The notes: generated by a model from the letters alone, not told the origin. 64,000 bases of DNA from Actinokineospora alba (GCF_004362515.1 NZ_SNXU01000001.1:3658001-3722000); one strand, 5' to 3'. Shown: positions 49,417 through 57,578, counted from the first letter of the stretch. Numbers and translations are program-made.

Positions 49417-51705
49417 ATGGGCACGGAGTCGGCTGAGCTGACCAGTTACGTCGGGCGGCGGCAGGAGAGCGCCGACCTCCTCCGCAGGTTGTCGACCGGT
49501 CGCCTGGTGACGGTGACCGGCCCCGGCGGGGTGGGCAAGACCAGGCTGGCCACCCGGGTCATGCGGGAGACGGCCGACCGGTTCGACCACCGGGTGTTCG
49601 TCGGCCTCGCCGAACTCGACGACCCCGGCCTGCTGCCCAACCTGGTCGCGGCGCGCCTCGGCCTCGGCGACGCGGGCGGTCGCCCGATCATGGACACCGT
49701 GCTGGACAACCTGCGCGACAGCGTCACCCTGTTGCTGCTGGACAACTGCGAGCACGTGGTGGACAGGTGCGCCGAGTTCGTCGCCAGGGTCCTGGAGCAC
49801 TGCCCTGGCGTGACCGTGCTGGCGACCAGCAGGCAGAGCCTCGGCGTGCCGGGCGAGCAGACGGTCCCACTGGCCCCGCTGCCCCTCCCGCCCGAGGCGG
49901 GCGACCTCTCCGGCGACGCCCTGACCTCCTACGACGGGGTCCGGTTGTTCGTGGAGCGGGCCACCGCGGCGTGGCCCGCGTTCACCCTCACCCCCGCCAA
50001 CAGCGCGGACGTCGTGCGGCTGTGCGGGCGGCTGGACGGCCTGCCGCTGGCGATCGAACTGGCGGCGGCCAGGGTCCGGTCGCTGTCGCCGGGGCAGATC
50101 GCCGACCGGCTCACCGGCGACCTCGCGCTGCTCGATACCGGTTCGCGCGGCGCGTCGAAGCGCCAGTCCACGCTGCGCGCGGCGATCGACTGGAGCTTCG
50201 ACCTGTGCTCCCCGGCGGAGCGGGCTCTGTGGGCGCGGGCGTCGGTGTTCGTCGGATCGTTTGACCTCGACGCCGCCGAGCAGGTCTGCGTCGGCGGCAC
50301 GGACCCCGCGATCGAGCGGGACCTGGTGCTGGGTCTCGTGGACAGCCTGGTGGACAAGTCCGTGCTGGTCCGCGAGGACCAGGAGGGGGTCGGGCGCTAC
50401 CGCCTGCTGGAGACGCTGCGCCAGTACGGCCAGGAGCGGCTGGACGCGGCGGGCGACCGGCACCGGACCCAGCGGCGACACCGTGACTGGTGCGCCCGGC
50501 TCGTCGCGCGGGCGGGCGCCGAATGGACCAGCCCAGCCCAGGTCGAGTGGACCAAGCGGCTCCGCGCGGACCAGGCGAACCTGCGCGCCGCGCTGGACTG
50601 GTCGGTGCGCGAGCCCGGCGAGGCCGCCGCCGCTGTGTGGATGGTGGTCGACACGACCGAGTACTGGACCGTGTGCGGGTCCAACATCGAGGCGCGCACC
50701 TGGCTGGACCGGGCCATGGCCGCGCTGCCCGCGGATCACCCCGACCGCCCGCGGGCCCTGGCGGGCAGCGCGCTGTTCGCCCTGCTGCACTCCGACCCCG
50801 CCCGCGCGCTCGACCGGCTCGCCGAGGCCCACCAGCTGTCCGGCGCGCTCCCCGAGGGCCCGCGCGCGGTGGCGCTCGCGCACGTCGCGCATGTCAGGAG
50901 CCTGGCCGGGTTGATGACCTTCGACCCGGCGACACCGGAGCTGGCCGCCACGGCGGTCGCGGCGTTCCGCGCGCAGGGCGATGTCCGCCGCGAACTGCAC
51001 CCGCTGTTCGTCCTGGCCATCGCCACGGCCTACGCGAGCCCCGACGTGGCCGACGCCCGCGCGGTGTTGGACCGGATGACCACGCTGACCGAGTCGTGCG
51101 AGGAGTTCTACTACCGGTCGATGTGCTACCACGCCATCGCGTTCGTCGAGGTCGAGTTCGGCGACGTCGACGTCGCGGCCAAGGCCGGACACGAGGCGCT
51201 GGCCGCGACCGAGCCGCTGCACAACCAGGTGGGCGCCGCCTACGTCACCGAGACCCTGGCGTGGATCGCCGACCGGCAGGGCGACCACGTGCGCGCCGCG
51301 ACCCTGTTCGGTGTCGCCGCGCGGCTCTGGCACGCGAACGGCGCCACCGCGGAGGTGGCCGTGTCGCTGCCGCACCGCAGGCACCTCAGGAGCACCGTTG
51401 AGGCACTCGGCCAGGCCCGGTTCGACCGGGCGTTCGCCGCGGGCAGGGCCAAAAGCGACGTGCGGGGACGGGTGTACGCGCTGAACGCCGACGCCGCGCC
51501 CGCCGACGCCGAGGACACCCCGCTGAGCCCGCGCGAAGTGGAGATCGCCGGACTCGTCGCGGCGGGCATGACGAACCGGGCGATCGGCCTGAAGCTGGTC
51601 ATCGCGCCCCGCACCGTCGACACCCACGTCCGGAACATCCTCACGAAGCTGGATTTCCACAACCGCGCCCAGATCGCGTCGTGGTTCACCGCCCGCCGGT
51701 CGTGA
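49417..51705 (+). CDS. large ATPase/TPR/LuxR (LAL-like) regulator, second copy
   Basis: 762 residues. Same layout as the protein at 35069: Walker A GPGGVGKTRLATRV, Walker B TLLLLDNCEHVV, TSRQSLGV, middle TPR region, and LuxR HTH at the C-terminus (LSPREVEIAGLVAAGMTNRA, PRTVDTHVRNILTKL). The ATG at 49417 yields MGTESAELTSYVGRRQE, matching the paralogue's start; GTGs at 49405 and farther upstream are alternatives. The two paralogues are clearly diverged, not a recent duplication. Its target may be the divergent secreted hydrolase. Confidence 0.88.
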   Translation: MGTESAELTSYVGRRQESADLLRRLSTGRLVTVTGPGGVGKTRLATRVMRETADRFDHRVFVGLAELDDPGLLPNLVAARLGLGDAGGRPIMDTVLDNLRDSVTLLLLDNCEHVVDRCAEFVARVLEHCPGVTVLATSRQSLGVPGEQTVPLAPLPLPPEAGDLSGDALTSYDGVRLFVERATAAWPAFTLTPANSADVVRLCGRLDGLPLAIELAAARVRSLSPGQIADRLTGDLALLDTGSRGASKRQSTLRAAIDWSFDLCSPAERALWARASVFVGSFDLDAAEQVCVGGTDPAIERDLVLGLVDSLVDKSVLVREDQEGVGRYRLLETLRQYGQERLDAAGDRHRTQRRHRDWCARLVARAGAEWTSPAQVEWTKRLRADQANLRAALDWSVREPGEAAAAVWMVVDTTEYWTVCGSNIEARTWLDRAMAALPADHPDRPRALAGSALFALLHSDPARALDRLAEAHQLSGALPEGPRAVALAHVAHVRSLAGLMTFDPATPELAATAVAAFRAQGDVRRELHPLFVLAIATAYASPDVADARAVLDRMTTLTESCEEFYYRSMCYHAIAFVEVEFGDVDVAAKAGHEALAATEPLHNQVGAAYVTETLAWIADRQGDHVRAATLFGVAARLWHANGATAEVAVSLPHRRHLRSTVEALGQARFDRAFAAGRAKSDVRGRVYALNADAAPADAEDTPLSPREVEIAGLVAAGMTNRAIGLKLVIAPRTVDTHVRNILTKLDFHNRAQIASWFTARRS

Positions 51706-51715
51706 CCGGCTCAGG

Positions 51716-52012
51716 TCACTCCGATTCGCCGAGATCGGCGAACGCGGTCTCGTCCTCGACCGCCGAATCGGAACCATCGGGATCGGCCGGTTGCCACCGG
51801 GGACCCGACCGGTCGTCGAACAGACCCAGGACGTCGTCGACTGGCTCGCCGTGATCGCCACCGGTGGCACCGCCGAGAGCACCGTCGACCAGCACCCACG
51901 TCCCGGCGTCGTCGTCCGTTCCCTCCCCGACGCCCAGCCCATCGGGGTCCGCCTGACCTGGCAGCGCGACGAACAGCACCCGGCGACGCGAACTTCCGTT
52001 TCCCTGCTTCAC
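51716..52012 (-). CDS. 98-aa acidic hypothetical protein
   Basis: GTG 52012 opens a 98-codon frame with consistent G/C third positions to its stop. The N-terminus is basic (KQGNGSSRRRVLF), the rest very acidic and Gly/Asp-rich (GVGEGTDDDAGTW, EPVDDVLGLFDDRSG, DSAVEDETAFADLGESE). It lies 31 bp after the membrane-anchored protein gene on the same strand, so it is probably co-transcribed. No clear ribosome site and no family; disordered protein likely. Coding status is moderate. Confidence 0.55.
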   Translation of the reverse strand: MKQGNGSSRRRVLFVALPGQADPDGLGVGEGTDDDAGTWVLVDGALGGATGGDHGEPVDDVLGLFDDRSGPRWQPADPDGSDSAVEDETAFADLGESE

Positions 52013-52043
52013 CAGTCGTGGTCCCTTCTTGTGCGACTCATCG

Positions 52044-52964
52044 TCAGACGACCACGGCGCGGAACGCGTGGATGCACCAAGGGCTGTTGTAGCTGGTCGC
52101 CCAGAGGTTGGCGGCGTGGCCGTTCAAGCGCTGCCCCTTCGCGGTGCCGGACAGGTAGAGCTGGACGGATTCCTTGCCGCTGCTGATGCCGTCCATCCCC
52201 GTGTCGATCTTCAGGTTGGGCTGGTAGCCGACCAGTTCGTCGACCTTTTGCGGGGTGGCGATGGCATCGGTGCAGAGCAGGCTCTTCGCGGTGGCCGCGT
52301 CGCCCGCGTTGACGCTGTCGAGGAACTTCTGCATGACGGCGAGTGCCTCCGGTGCGACCGGCTTTCCGCCTGCCGTAGGGGAATCCGGGGTAGTCGTCGT
52401 CGTGGGTGTCGGTCGGCTGGTGGTCGGCCGGGTGCGCTCGGCGGGCCGGGCGTCGCTCCAGCACCAGGTGTCGTCTTTGCGGGTGACCGTCAGCTCGACC
52501 TTCGCCCGCCGCACGTCGGTGGTGATCGAGACGATCGCGGTGGCCCTGCGGGCGCTGATCTTCTTGGTGTCCAGCAAGGTGACCTGATTGATCGCTGAGG
52601 CGTTGTCGATGACCGTGCTCACGGAGGGGCGCTTCAGTTCGCATGCCAGGTCGGTCAGCGCGGTGGCGTCGCGGGTGTCCAGGGCGCTCACCAACGTCTT
52701 CAGGAAGTCCTTCGGGTCGTCGCTGGGCTTGGTGGAGGTTGTGGTGACGGTGGTCGGCGGCGCGGTCGGGGTCTGTTCGCTCACCAGGAAGCCGGGCGCG
52801 ATGAATCCGGTTACTCCTAGACCGAGCACGGTCACGCCCGCCGCGAGTGCCGCGATCACCGGGCCGGACTTCTTCGGCGACGGCGGGGGGAAGTCCCCGC
52901 CGTACTGGATGGTCGGTCCATAGGGCGGCCTGTCATCGGGGTACGGCAGCTGTGGATAGGTCAC
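52044..52964 (-). CDS. membrane-anchored protein with two extracellular repeats
   Basis: 306 residues. A Pro/Tyr-rich cytoplasmic tail (about 1-32) precedes one TM helix (about 35-60, GPVIAALAAGVTVLGLGVTG). Two related extracellular domains follow: FLKTLVSALDTRDATALTDL...ACELKR and MQKFLDSVNAGDAATAKSLL...CTDAI, separated by a Thr/Pro linker. The domains resemble the NTF2-like/DUF4878 type, each with a Cys. The ATG is preceded by GAGGAGGCGACG. Function unknown; likely an envelope protein. It heads a two-gene unit with the small acidic protein. Confidence 0.82.
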   Translation of the reverse strand: MTYPQLPYPDDRPPYGPTIQYGGDFPPPSPKKSGPVIAALAAGVTVLGLGVTGFIAPGFLVSEQTPTAPPTTVTTTSTKPSDDPKDFLKTLVSALDTRDATALTDLACELKRPSVSTVIDNASAINQVTLLDTKKISARRATAIVSITTDVRRAKVELTVTRKDDTWCWSDARPAERTRPTTSRPTPTTTTTPDSPTAGGKPVAPEALAVMQKFLDSVNAGDAATAKSLLCTDAIATPQKVDELVGYQPNLKIDTGMDGISSGKESVQLYLSGTAKGQRLNGHAANLWATSYNSPWCIHAFRAVVV

Positions 52965-53166
52965 GTCGCCTCCTCGCTCGTCGTTGGCATTACGACGGAA
53001 GGTGCGTTCCGGCAGTTCCTTACGGAGGTATTACGGGAGGTCGCGTCGGGTCCTTTTCGGACTGATCCGGAGCGGAGTTCTTACCGCGGTCTTACGCGAC
53101 CGAGGGTGCCGGAACGGCGGTGGTGACGCTCAGCTCTCACTGGGGCCAAACGAAAGGAGAGTTGAC

Positions 53167-53613
53167 ATGAGGTCAACTGGAAAGCGACTCACCACCGCGG
53201 CACTGCTCGCGGTCGCCACGACCCTGGGCTCCGTGCTGTTCGCAGCGCCCGCGTCGGCGACGGGCGGACCGTACTGCGGCGACGGCGGGTACACCAAGCG
53301 CTGGCTGTGGGAGCGGCCGGGCGGCAACAACATCGGCCAGGCCTGTTACTGGGACTCCGGCAACCGGATCAACGTCGACGACCAGGAGGCTGACGACCAC
53401 TCACTGGTGCTGCGGCTGCGCAATCCCCGGACCGGGGTGTCGTGGACCTACTGGAACACCACCGGAGCCTCCGGCCCCGGTCAGACCGGCACGGTGACCC
53501 AGTTCCCCGACAACATCATCGTCGAGGGGCAGCTCTGTCTGGGGGAGTGGTCTGAGACCAACCCGCGGGTCCTGGAGCGCACCTGCCGGGCGTGGTCCAG
53601 CGTCCGGCTCTAG
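53167..53613 (+). CDS. small secreted protein
   Basis: 148 residues. Signal peptide about 1-31 (basic RSTGKR, hydrophobic core, cut near ASA-TG). The mature part has two Cys early (YCGDGG, ACYWDSG) and two late (LCLGEW, TCRAWS), probably two disulphides. It is rich in Trp, Gly, Asn and Asp. No family is recognised; size and Cys spacing suggest a stable extracellular domain. An AAAGGAG ribosome site precedes the ATG. A strong hairpin terminator follows. Confidence 0.8.
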   Translation: MRSTGKRLTTAALLAVATTLGSVLFAAPASATGGPYCGDGGYTKRWLWERPGGNNIGQACYWDSGNRINVDDQEADDHSLVLRLRNPRTGVSWTYWNTTGASGPGQTGTVTQFPDNIIVEGQLCLGEWSETNPRVLERTCRAWSSVRL

Positions 53614-53622
53614 GTGCAAGCT

Positions 53623-53659
53623 GGTCCGGGCCCATCCTCATCGAGGGTGGGCCCGGACC
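53623..53659 (+). terminator. 17-bp hairpin terminator
   Basis: Arms 53623-53639 and 53643-53659 pair with one mismatch around a 3-nt loop, beginning 10 bases after the secreted-protein stop. No U-tract follows. Confidence 0.82.
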
Positions 53660-53733
53660 TGTTCGCGTCACCCGACCACGAGCCGTTGTCTCGTGTACCG
53701 GCGTTCACGCTGCCCGAGGCTTACCCTGACCGG

Positions 53734-53922
53734 ATGTCCTGGTTGCGGTGGTTCGGCTGGGCGGTGGTGGGCATCGGGTGCGGTGCCGTCGTCATGATCC
53801 CCTGGGTGCTGGGCAACGGTCGCGGCGACGAAGTCGGCGAGGGCGTGATCGTGGCCGCCATCTGCTTCACGGTCGGCGGCGCGATCCTCTACTTCACGCG
53901 ACGGCGCGTCAGTGGAGAGTGA
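53734..53922 (+). CDS. small two-helix membrane protein
   Basis: 62 residues with hydrophobic helices at about 5-25 (WFGWAVVGIGCGAVVMIPW) and about 37-55 (GVIVAAICFTVGGAILYFT). Basic residues after the second helix suggest a cytoplasmic C-terminus. The ATG at 53734 begins the coding-like part; no strong ribosome site. Such small membrane proteins are common and uncharacterised in actinomycetes. Moderate confidence in coding status. Confidence 0.55.
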   Translation: MSWLRWFGWAVVGIGCGAVVMIPWVLGNGRGDEVGEGVIVAAICFTVGGAILYFTRRRVSGE

Positions 53923-54278
53923 AGGCCCCAACGCCGACATTTACTCGTAGTGCCACACGAACTGGGCGACATTCCGATCGCCTTCTCTGTCCTCGACCAT
54001 CCCCGCCACGCGCCGAGTGCCCGCACCGACGATTTCGGTGTGCGGGAGGCGCGCCATGCCTGGCTGGACCTCGCGGTTGTTCATCGACGTTCGCCGCGTC
54101 TTGATGTTGTTCCGGTGATCTTGCGTGGATCGACGCCGGTGCGAGACGGTGGGTTCACCACACCTCCGGTGCCGGGGAAGTGGCCGTTTCCAGCGGTTTC
54201 CGTGCAGCGCTCGCTACTTCGGGGCTCGTCGCGACAGCTCGCGATAGTCGCGTCCGCTGTCGGAAGGAGGTCGCGGAA
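53923..54278. other. 356-bp region with decaying coding signal
   Basis: A frame opening at GTG 53950 shows good third-position bias for about 60 codons (PHELGDIPIAFSVLDHPRHA and onward). It then loses bias and runs into the next gene, so it may be the remains of a degraded gene. The last 15 bases hold the ribosome site of the gene at 54279. Confidence 0.4.
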
Positions 54279-54518
54279 ATGGTCGTTCCTTTGCGCCGAA
54301 CGGTGCGTGCTCGTCGGCTCCGCATCGCGCGTCGCCGGAGGGTGCGGCGGTGCCGCTCGTGGTCACCCGTGCTCTGGTCGGGTGGCCGTGTCGTCCTTCA
54401 GCTGCTGGAGGGCGTGGCGGCTCTGTTGAATGGGGAGGACGCCCTCACCACAGTGGTAAGGGCGCTCCTCGGGGTTGGTGCCACGATCGCCGGAGCTACC
54501 AGGCGTAAGCGGTCGTGA
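54279..54518 (+). CDS. small arginine-rich hypothetical protein
   Basis: 79 residues. An AAGGAGG site 5-8 bases upstream supports the ATG. The first third is strongly basic (PLRRTVRARRLRIARRRRVR), followed by hydrophobic stretches (VVLQLLEGVAALLNG, VVRALLGVGATIAGAT) and a basic end (RRKRS). It could bind nucleic acid or insert in membranes; no family recognised. Third-position bias is weaker than neighbours, suggesting recent acquisition or decay. It lies 143 bp before the zinc-finger regulator on the same strand. Confidence 0.5.
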   Translation: MVVPLRRTVRARRLRIARRRRVRRCRSWSPVLWSGGRVVLQLLEGVAALLNGEDALTTVVRALLGVGATIAGATRRKRS

Positions 54519-54661
54519 TACCGGGGTCCGGCCGCCGCATGGCGGCTGGACCCTCTCCCAGGAAACACCACGGTTCAGCGCAAGCCAAGCCCAATCCCTC
54601 GACGGATAGCTTGGTGCGACACGAAACGCGTTTTGTGTCGGCAAATCGGAGGAGCTCTGCG

Positions 54662-55780
54662 GTGACGACGCCAGGGGGCGGCACCTGCCAGGTATGCGGT
54701 GGTCCGATGCCGCGGCTGAGCACGACAGGTCGGCCTCGGAAGACCTGCTCGAACAAGTGCCGCTCGCAATCCCGTCGCGACCGGCAGCGCCAAGCCGAGC
54801 CCGCCATCGCGCGGTGCGAGACGGAGCTGTTCGGACAGGCCTGTCAGCGTGCCGCGGTGTATGTGGTGTCGGTGGACGGCACCGAACAGCGGGTGTGCCA
54901 GGGGTGTCGTGAACCGGCGCTGGCCCTGCTGGTCAGCCAGGGCGCGGCGGCGACAGCGATCGAGGTGCGACGCCACGGCGAGGCGGTCGCCCAGCAGGCG
55001 CCGGGTGATCCGGTGCGGGGAAGAGTGCTCCTGATCGAGGACGACGAACGCGTGGCAGGCGCCCTGGCCCCGGCGCTGCGGCGCCGCGGCCTCGACGTCG
55101 CGTGGGCGGGCACCGGCAGTGCGGGCCTACGTGAGGCGATGGTGCGGAGCCTGGACGTCATCGTGCTGGATCTCGGCTTGCCGGACGTCGACGGCATCAG
55201 CCTCCTGCGCAGGCTCCGCGACGTCAGCGAGGTTCCCGTGATCATCGCGACAGCACGCGGCGAAACCGTCGACCGAGTCCTCGGCTTCGACAACGGCGCG
55301 CACGACTACCTCGTCAAGCCCTACCACCTCGATGAACTCGTCGCCCGGATACGCAACATCATCCGACAGCGAGCCAAGCCCTCAGCGCAGATATACGACG
55401 ACGGCGTCTTGCGGTTGGCGTTCGCCGCCCGGGACGTACTCGTGGCGGGCAACGTCGTGGACCTGTCCGAACGCGAGTTCCAGTTGCTGGCGGTACTTGT
55501 CCGCTCGGCGGGCGCTCCGGTGACGGTCGCGACGATCGCGGCGCAGGTATGGGGCGAGATCGGGCCGGAAGCCGCTCGGAAGCGAACCATCACCGTCTTC
55601 ATCGCCACGCTGCGCGGCAAGCTCGCCGCGCACGGCATAGGCCCCGACGCGATCGTGACGGCTCGCGGGATCGGCTACTACTACCAGCCACCCCGGCCGG
55701 CCACCGCGGGCCCGCGGATCGGCTACAGCCACGCTGACCGGCTCCTCAACTCCGCGGACCCGCACCGCGGTTCGCCGTGA
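54662..55780 (+). CDS. OmpR-family response regulator with N-terminal zinc-finger region
   Basis: 372 residues from GTG 54662, which lies 7 bases after GGAGGAG. Residues 1-115 have eight cysteines: Cys9, Cys12, Cys29, Cys33 (with a basic stretch CRSQSRRDRQRQ) and Cys52, Cys61, Cys79, Cys82, consistent with two zinc sites. A receiver domain (120-235) is complete: Asp127/Asp128, phospho-Asp170 in VIVLDLGLPDVDG, Thr197, Lys219. The winged-helix output (245-345) ends in YYYQPP. No histidine kinase is adjacent. This combination is unusual; the zinc module may sense metal or redox state or add DNA contacts. Confidence 0.85.
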   Translation: MTTPGGGTCQVCGGPMPRLSTTGRPRKTCSNKCRSQSRRDRQRQAEPAIARCETELFGQACQRAAVYVVSVDGTEQRVCQGCREPALALLVSQGAAATAIEVRRHGEAVAQQAPGDPVRGRVLLIEDDERVAGALAPALRRRGLDVAWAGTGSAGLREAMVRSLDVIVLDLGLPDVDGISLLRRLRDVSEVPVIIATARGETVDRVLGFDNGAHDYLVKPYHLDELVARIRNIIRQRAKPSAQIYDDGVLRLAFAARDVLVAGNVVDLSEREFQLLAVLVRSAGAPVTVATIAAQVWGEIGPEAARKRTITVFIATLRGKLAAHGIGPDAIVTARGIGYYYQPPRPATAGPRIGYSHADRLLNSADPHRGSP

Positions 55781-55794
55781 CCGGCGCGGTGGCC

Positions 55795-56541
55795 TTACAG
55801 CTGTGATCTCAACACGTCGACCTCGCCGCCTGGTGCGGACGGGTCGAAGCCGTGGTCGATGAGCCAGCGGATACCCAGCAGGCTGCGCAGCGACCACCAC
55901 GCACGGATCACGTCGAGGTCGACGTCCTTGCCGTAGCCCGCGACGACGTCGCCGAGGTGTTCCTGGTGTCCGAGGGTCAAGGTGGCGAGGTCGCGCAGGG
56001 CGTCGCCTTGGGCCGCCTCCGTCCAGTCGATCACGCCGGTGATCTCGTCGCCGTCGGCGAACACGTGGCTGACCTGAAGGTCGCCGTGCGTGAACACCGG
56101 TGTCCACGGCCGGAGCGCGGCCTCGGCGACCTGGCGGTTGCGCGTGACCAGGTCGGCGGGAAGGACGTCATTGGCGATGATCCACTCGCACTCACCGTCG
56201 AGATGCGCCGTGATCTCGTCGAGCCCGCGCCCAGGCCATGGCGGCAACGGCGCGTCGTGCAGCATCCGCACCGCGGCACCCGCCGCAACCCACGCCGCCG
56301 ACGAGGCGGTCGACGGCTCACCGAGGCGACCGAGCGCGGCGCCTGGAAGCGCGGCGAGCGCGAGCACGGGCGGCTTCCGCCACAAGATTTCCGGCGTCGG
56401 GACCGGCGCCAAGGCCATCGCCTCGACCTCGACGTCGGTACGTGTCTGATGGGCGTCGATCTTCAGGAACACATCACCCACCCGCAGAGTCGCACACTCA
56501 TGATGGGCGACGACGACCTTGACCTCCTCCATGTCGGCCAT
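55795..56541 (-). CDS. APH/choline-kinase-fold phosphotransferase
   Basis: 248 residues from ATG 56541 (GTG 56556 and ATG 56532 are alternatives). The Brenner motif reads THGDLQVSHVFADG: the catalytic Asp is present, but the metal-binding Asn is replaced by His. GVIDWTEAAQGDAL supplies the second metal Asp. Antibiotic kinases of this fold keep HGDxxxxN, so the substrate or metal use may differ. Small-molecule kinase of unknown specificity, cytoplasmic. It converges on the zinc-finger regulator (14 bp between stops). Confidence 0.8.
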   Translation of the reverse strand: MADMEEVKVVVAHHECATLRVGDVFLKIDAHQTRTDVEVEAMALAPVPTPEILWRKPPVLALAALPGAALGRLGEPSTASSAAWVAAGAAVRMLHDAPLPPWPGRGLDEITAHLDGECEWIIANDVLPADLVTRNRQVAEAALRPWTPVFTHGDLQVSHVFADGDEITGVIDWTEAAQGDALRDLATLTLGHQEHLGDVVAGYGKDVDLDVIRAWWSLRSLLGIRWLIDHGFDPSAPGGEVDVLRSQL

Positions 56542-56754
56542 TGTCGCGGTGATCACCCGCCGATGTCGCCGGGATTATCACGGCACTTGTTCTGTGGTCG
56601 AGGTGTGTCCGGCAAGCTCCCCGCGCGGGCGCCGAGTTCGATCACCGATTAGCGGACATGCGTCGGGGGCAAAGCCAACAGCCCGAGGGGACGGCCGGCC
56701 CTTAGAATCCAGGGTCAGAGACGTCCGACATCAAGATCAGACTGGGTGAGACTG

Positions 56755-57395
56755 ATGGCGGAGGCGGATTCGATCGTGATAGATCGCAACGGCTACCTGG
56801 ATGTTCGCTCCCGTAGCGCATCCGCCTTCGACCTTGGCGCCAGGTTGCCCGACCAGGTCTTCAAGGAGGATGCCGGGGACTCGCTGTTCTGTGGGTTCGA
56901 TGTGGTCCTCACCCCGGAGTTCTGGCCGGCACTCCGCGCGATGGCCCGGTTGCATGGCGACCCCTGCGTCGAATTGCTGGTTCTTGAGCCGGATTGCGAT
57001 GCGTTCTATCTCCCGGAGTATCGGATGTACCCGGCGATGTCGTTGTCCGTCGAGGCTGACGTGGACGACTATTGGCCGCGATCGGTTACGAGCCGGACGG
57101 CGACATCATGGGGTCGATCGCGATCTCGGCGAACGTCATCGCTGTGACCGGATCTTCCGGAAGATGGGGGTGCTGGGGTGAAAGGGATCCCGAAGTTGCC
57201 ATTTTCCGGGGTTTCCCGAATGCAGCCGCACGGAAGGAATGGCGCGCGCGGTTCGGGCCCTTCCTGGAGGTGTCAGGCGCGTTGGAGTCCTATCTTCCGC
57301 TGACCTTCGCGAGCCGGACGGTGCCGGACGAGTACGCCGCAACCCTGACCGCCAACTATGGACCTGGACCCAGACCGGCTGCGAAATGTGGCTGA
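56755..57395 (+). pseudogene. frameshifted gene of unknown function
   Basis: Reading frame 1 from ATG 56755 runs through GNGYLDVRSRSASAFDL-like text, VLTPEFWPALRAMARLHG and AMSLSVEADVDDYW, then becomes non-coding. A second frame takes over at about 57075 with AAIGYEPDGDIMGSIAIS and RDPEVAIFRGFPNAAARKEW and ends at 57395. Insertion of a single G in TATTGGCCGCG (57070-57080) would join them smoothly as DDYWAAIGYEP, giving a product of about 213 residues. So this is either a real one-base deletion or a sequencing error. GC3 is slightly lower than in neighbours. No family recognised. Confidence 0.7.
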
Positions 57396-57404
57396 CCTGT
57401 GGGG

Positions 57405-57424
57405 ACGCTTGATCAGTCAAGCGT
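57405..57424. other. 8-bp stem-loop next to the tRNA fragment
   Basis: ACGCTTGA and TCAAGCGT flank a 4-nt loop, ending 2 bases before the tRNA-like fragment. It could be a terminator of the tRNA transcript (minus strand) or part of a recombination site. Confidence 0.45.
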
Positions 57425-57426
57425 TT

Positions 57427-57471
57427 CCGGCAGGATTCGAACCTGCGGCCCAGTGTTTCAGTGAAGGCTCC
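57427..57471 (-). repeat. partial duplicate of the tRNA-Arg 3' half
   Basis: Read on the minus strand, this carries GGAGCCTTC, then GGCCGCAGGTTCGAATCC and TGCCGG. It matches the anticodon stem, variable region and T arm of the tRNA-Arg at 57503-57575: positions 57427-57450 and 57508-57531 agree at 23 of 24 bases. No D arm or 5' acceptor half is present, so it cannot be a functional tRNA. A duplicated tRNA 3' end is what an integrative element leaves as an attachment site. Confidence 0.7.
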
Positions 57472-57502
57472 AGCTGCGTGGAGCCTGGTCCCGTCGTTGT
57501 AG

Positions 57503-57575
57503 TGCCCCCGGCAGGACTCGAACCTGCGGCCAAGAGCTTAGAAGGCTCCTGCTCTATCCGCTGAGCTACAGGGGC
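57503..57575 (-). tRNA. tRNA-Arg (anticodon UCU)
   Basis: 73 nt on the minus strand. Acceptor stem GCCCCTG pairs with CGGGGGC (one G-U), D arm GCTC/GAGC, anticodon stem GGAGC/GCTCT around CTTCTAA with anticodon TCT, and T arm GCAGG/CCTGC around TTCGAGT. The CCA end is not encoded. It reads AGA codons, rare in such high-GC genomes. A lacI terminator hairpin lies 4 bases upstream. Confidence 0.95.
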
Positions 57576-57578
57576 GTA

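Noticed and set aside
48433..51942. Leftward open frame of about 1,170 codons joining the secreted hydrolase to sequence opposite the LAL regulator
   Set aside because: A signal peptide and ribosome site at 49257 mark the real start of the hydrolase; the upstream part is antisense shadow of the regulator.
53950..54429. 159-codon GTG frame overlapping the small Arg-rich gene
   Set aside because: Coding bias disappears after about 60 codons and the end overlaps a gene with a strong ribosome site; kept only as a possible gene remnant.
57427..57500. Second functional tRNA next to tRNA-Arg
   Set aside because: The anticodon-to-3' half is recognisable, but the D arm and 5' acceptor strand cannot be formed from flanking bases.
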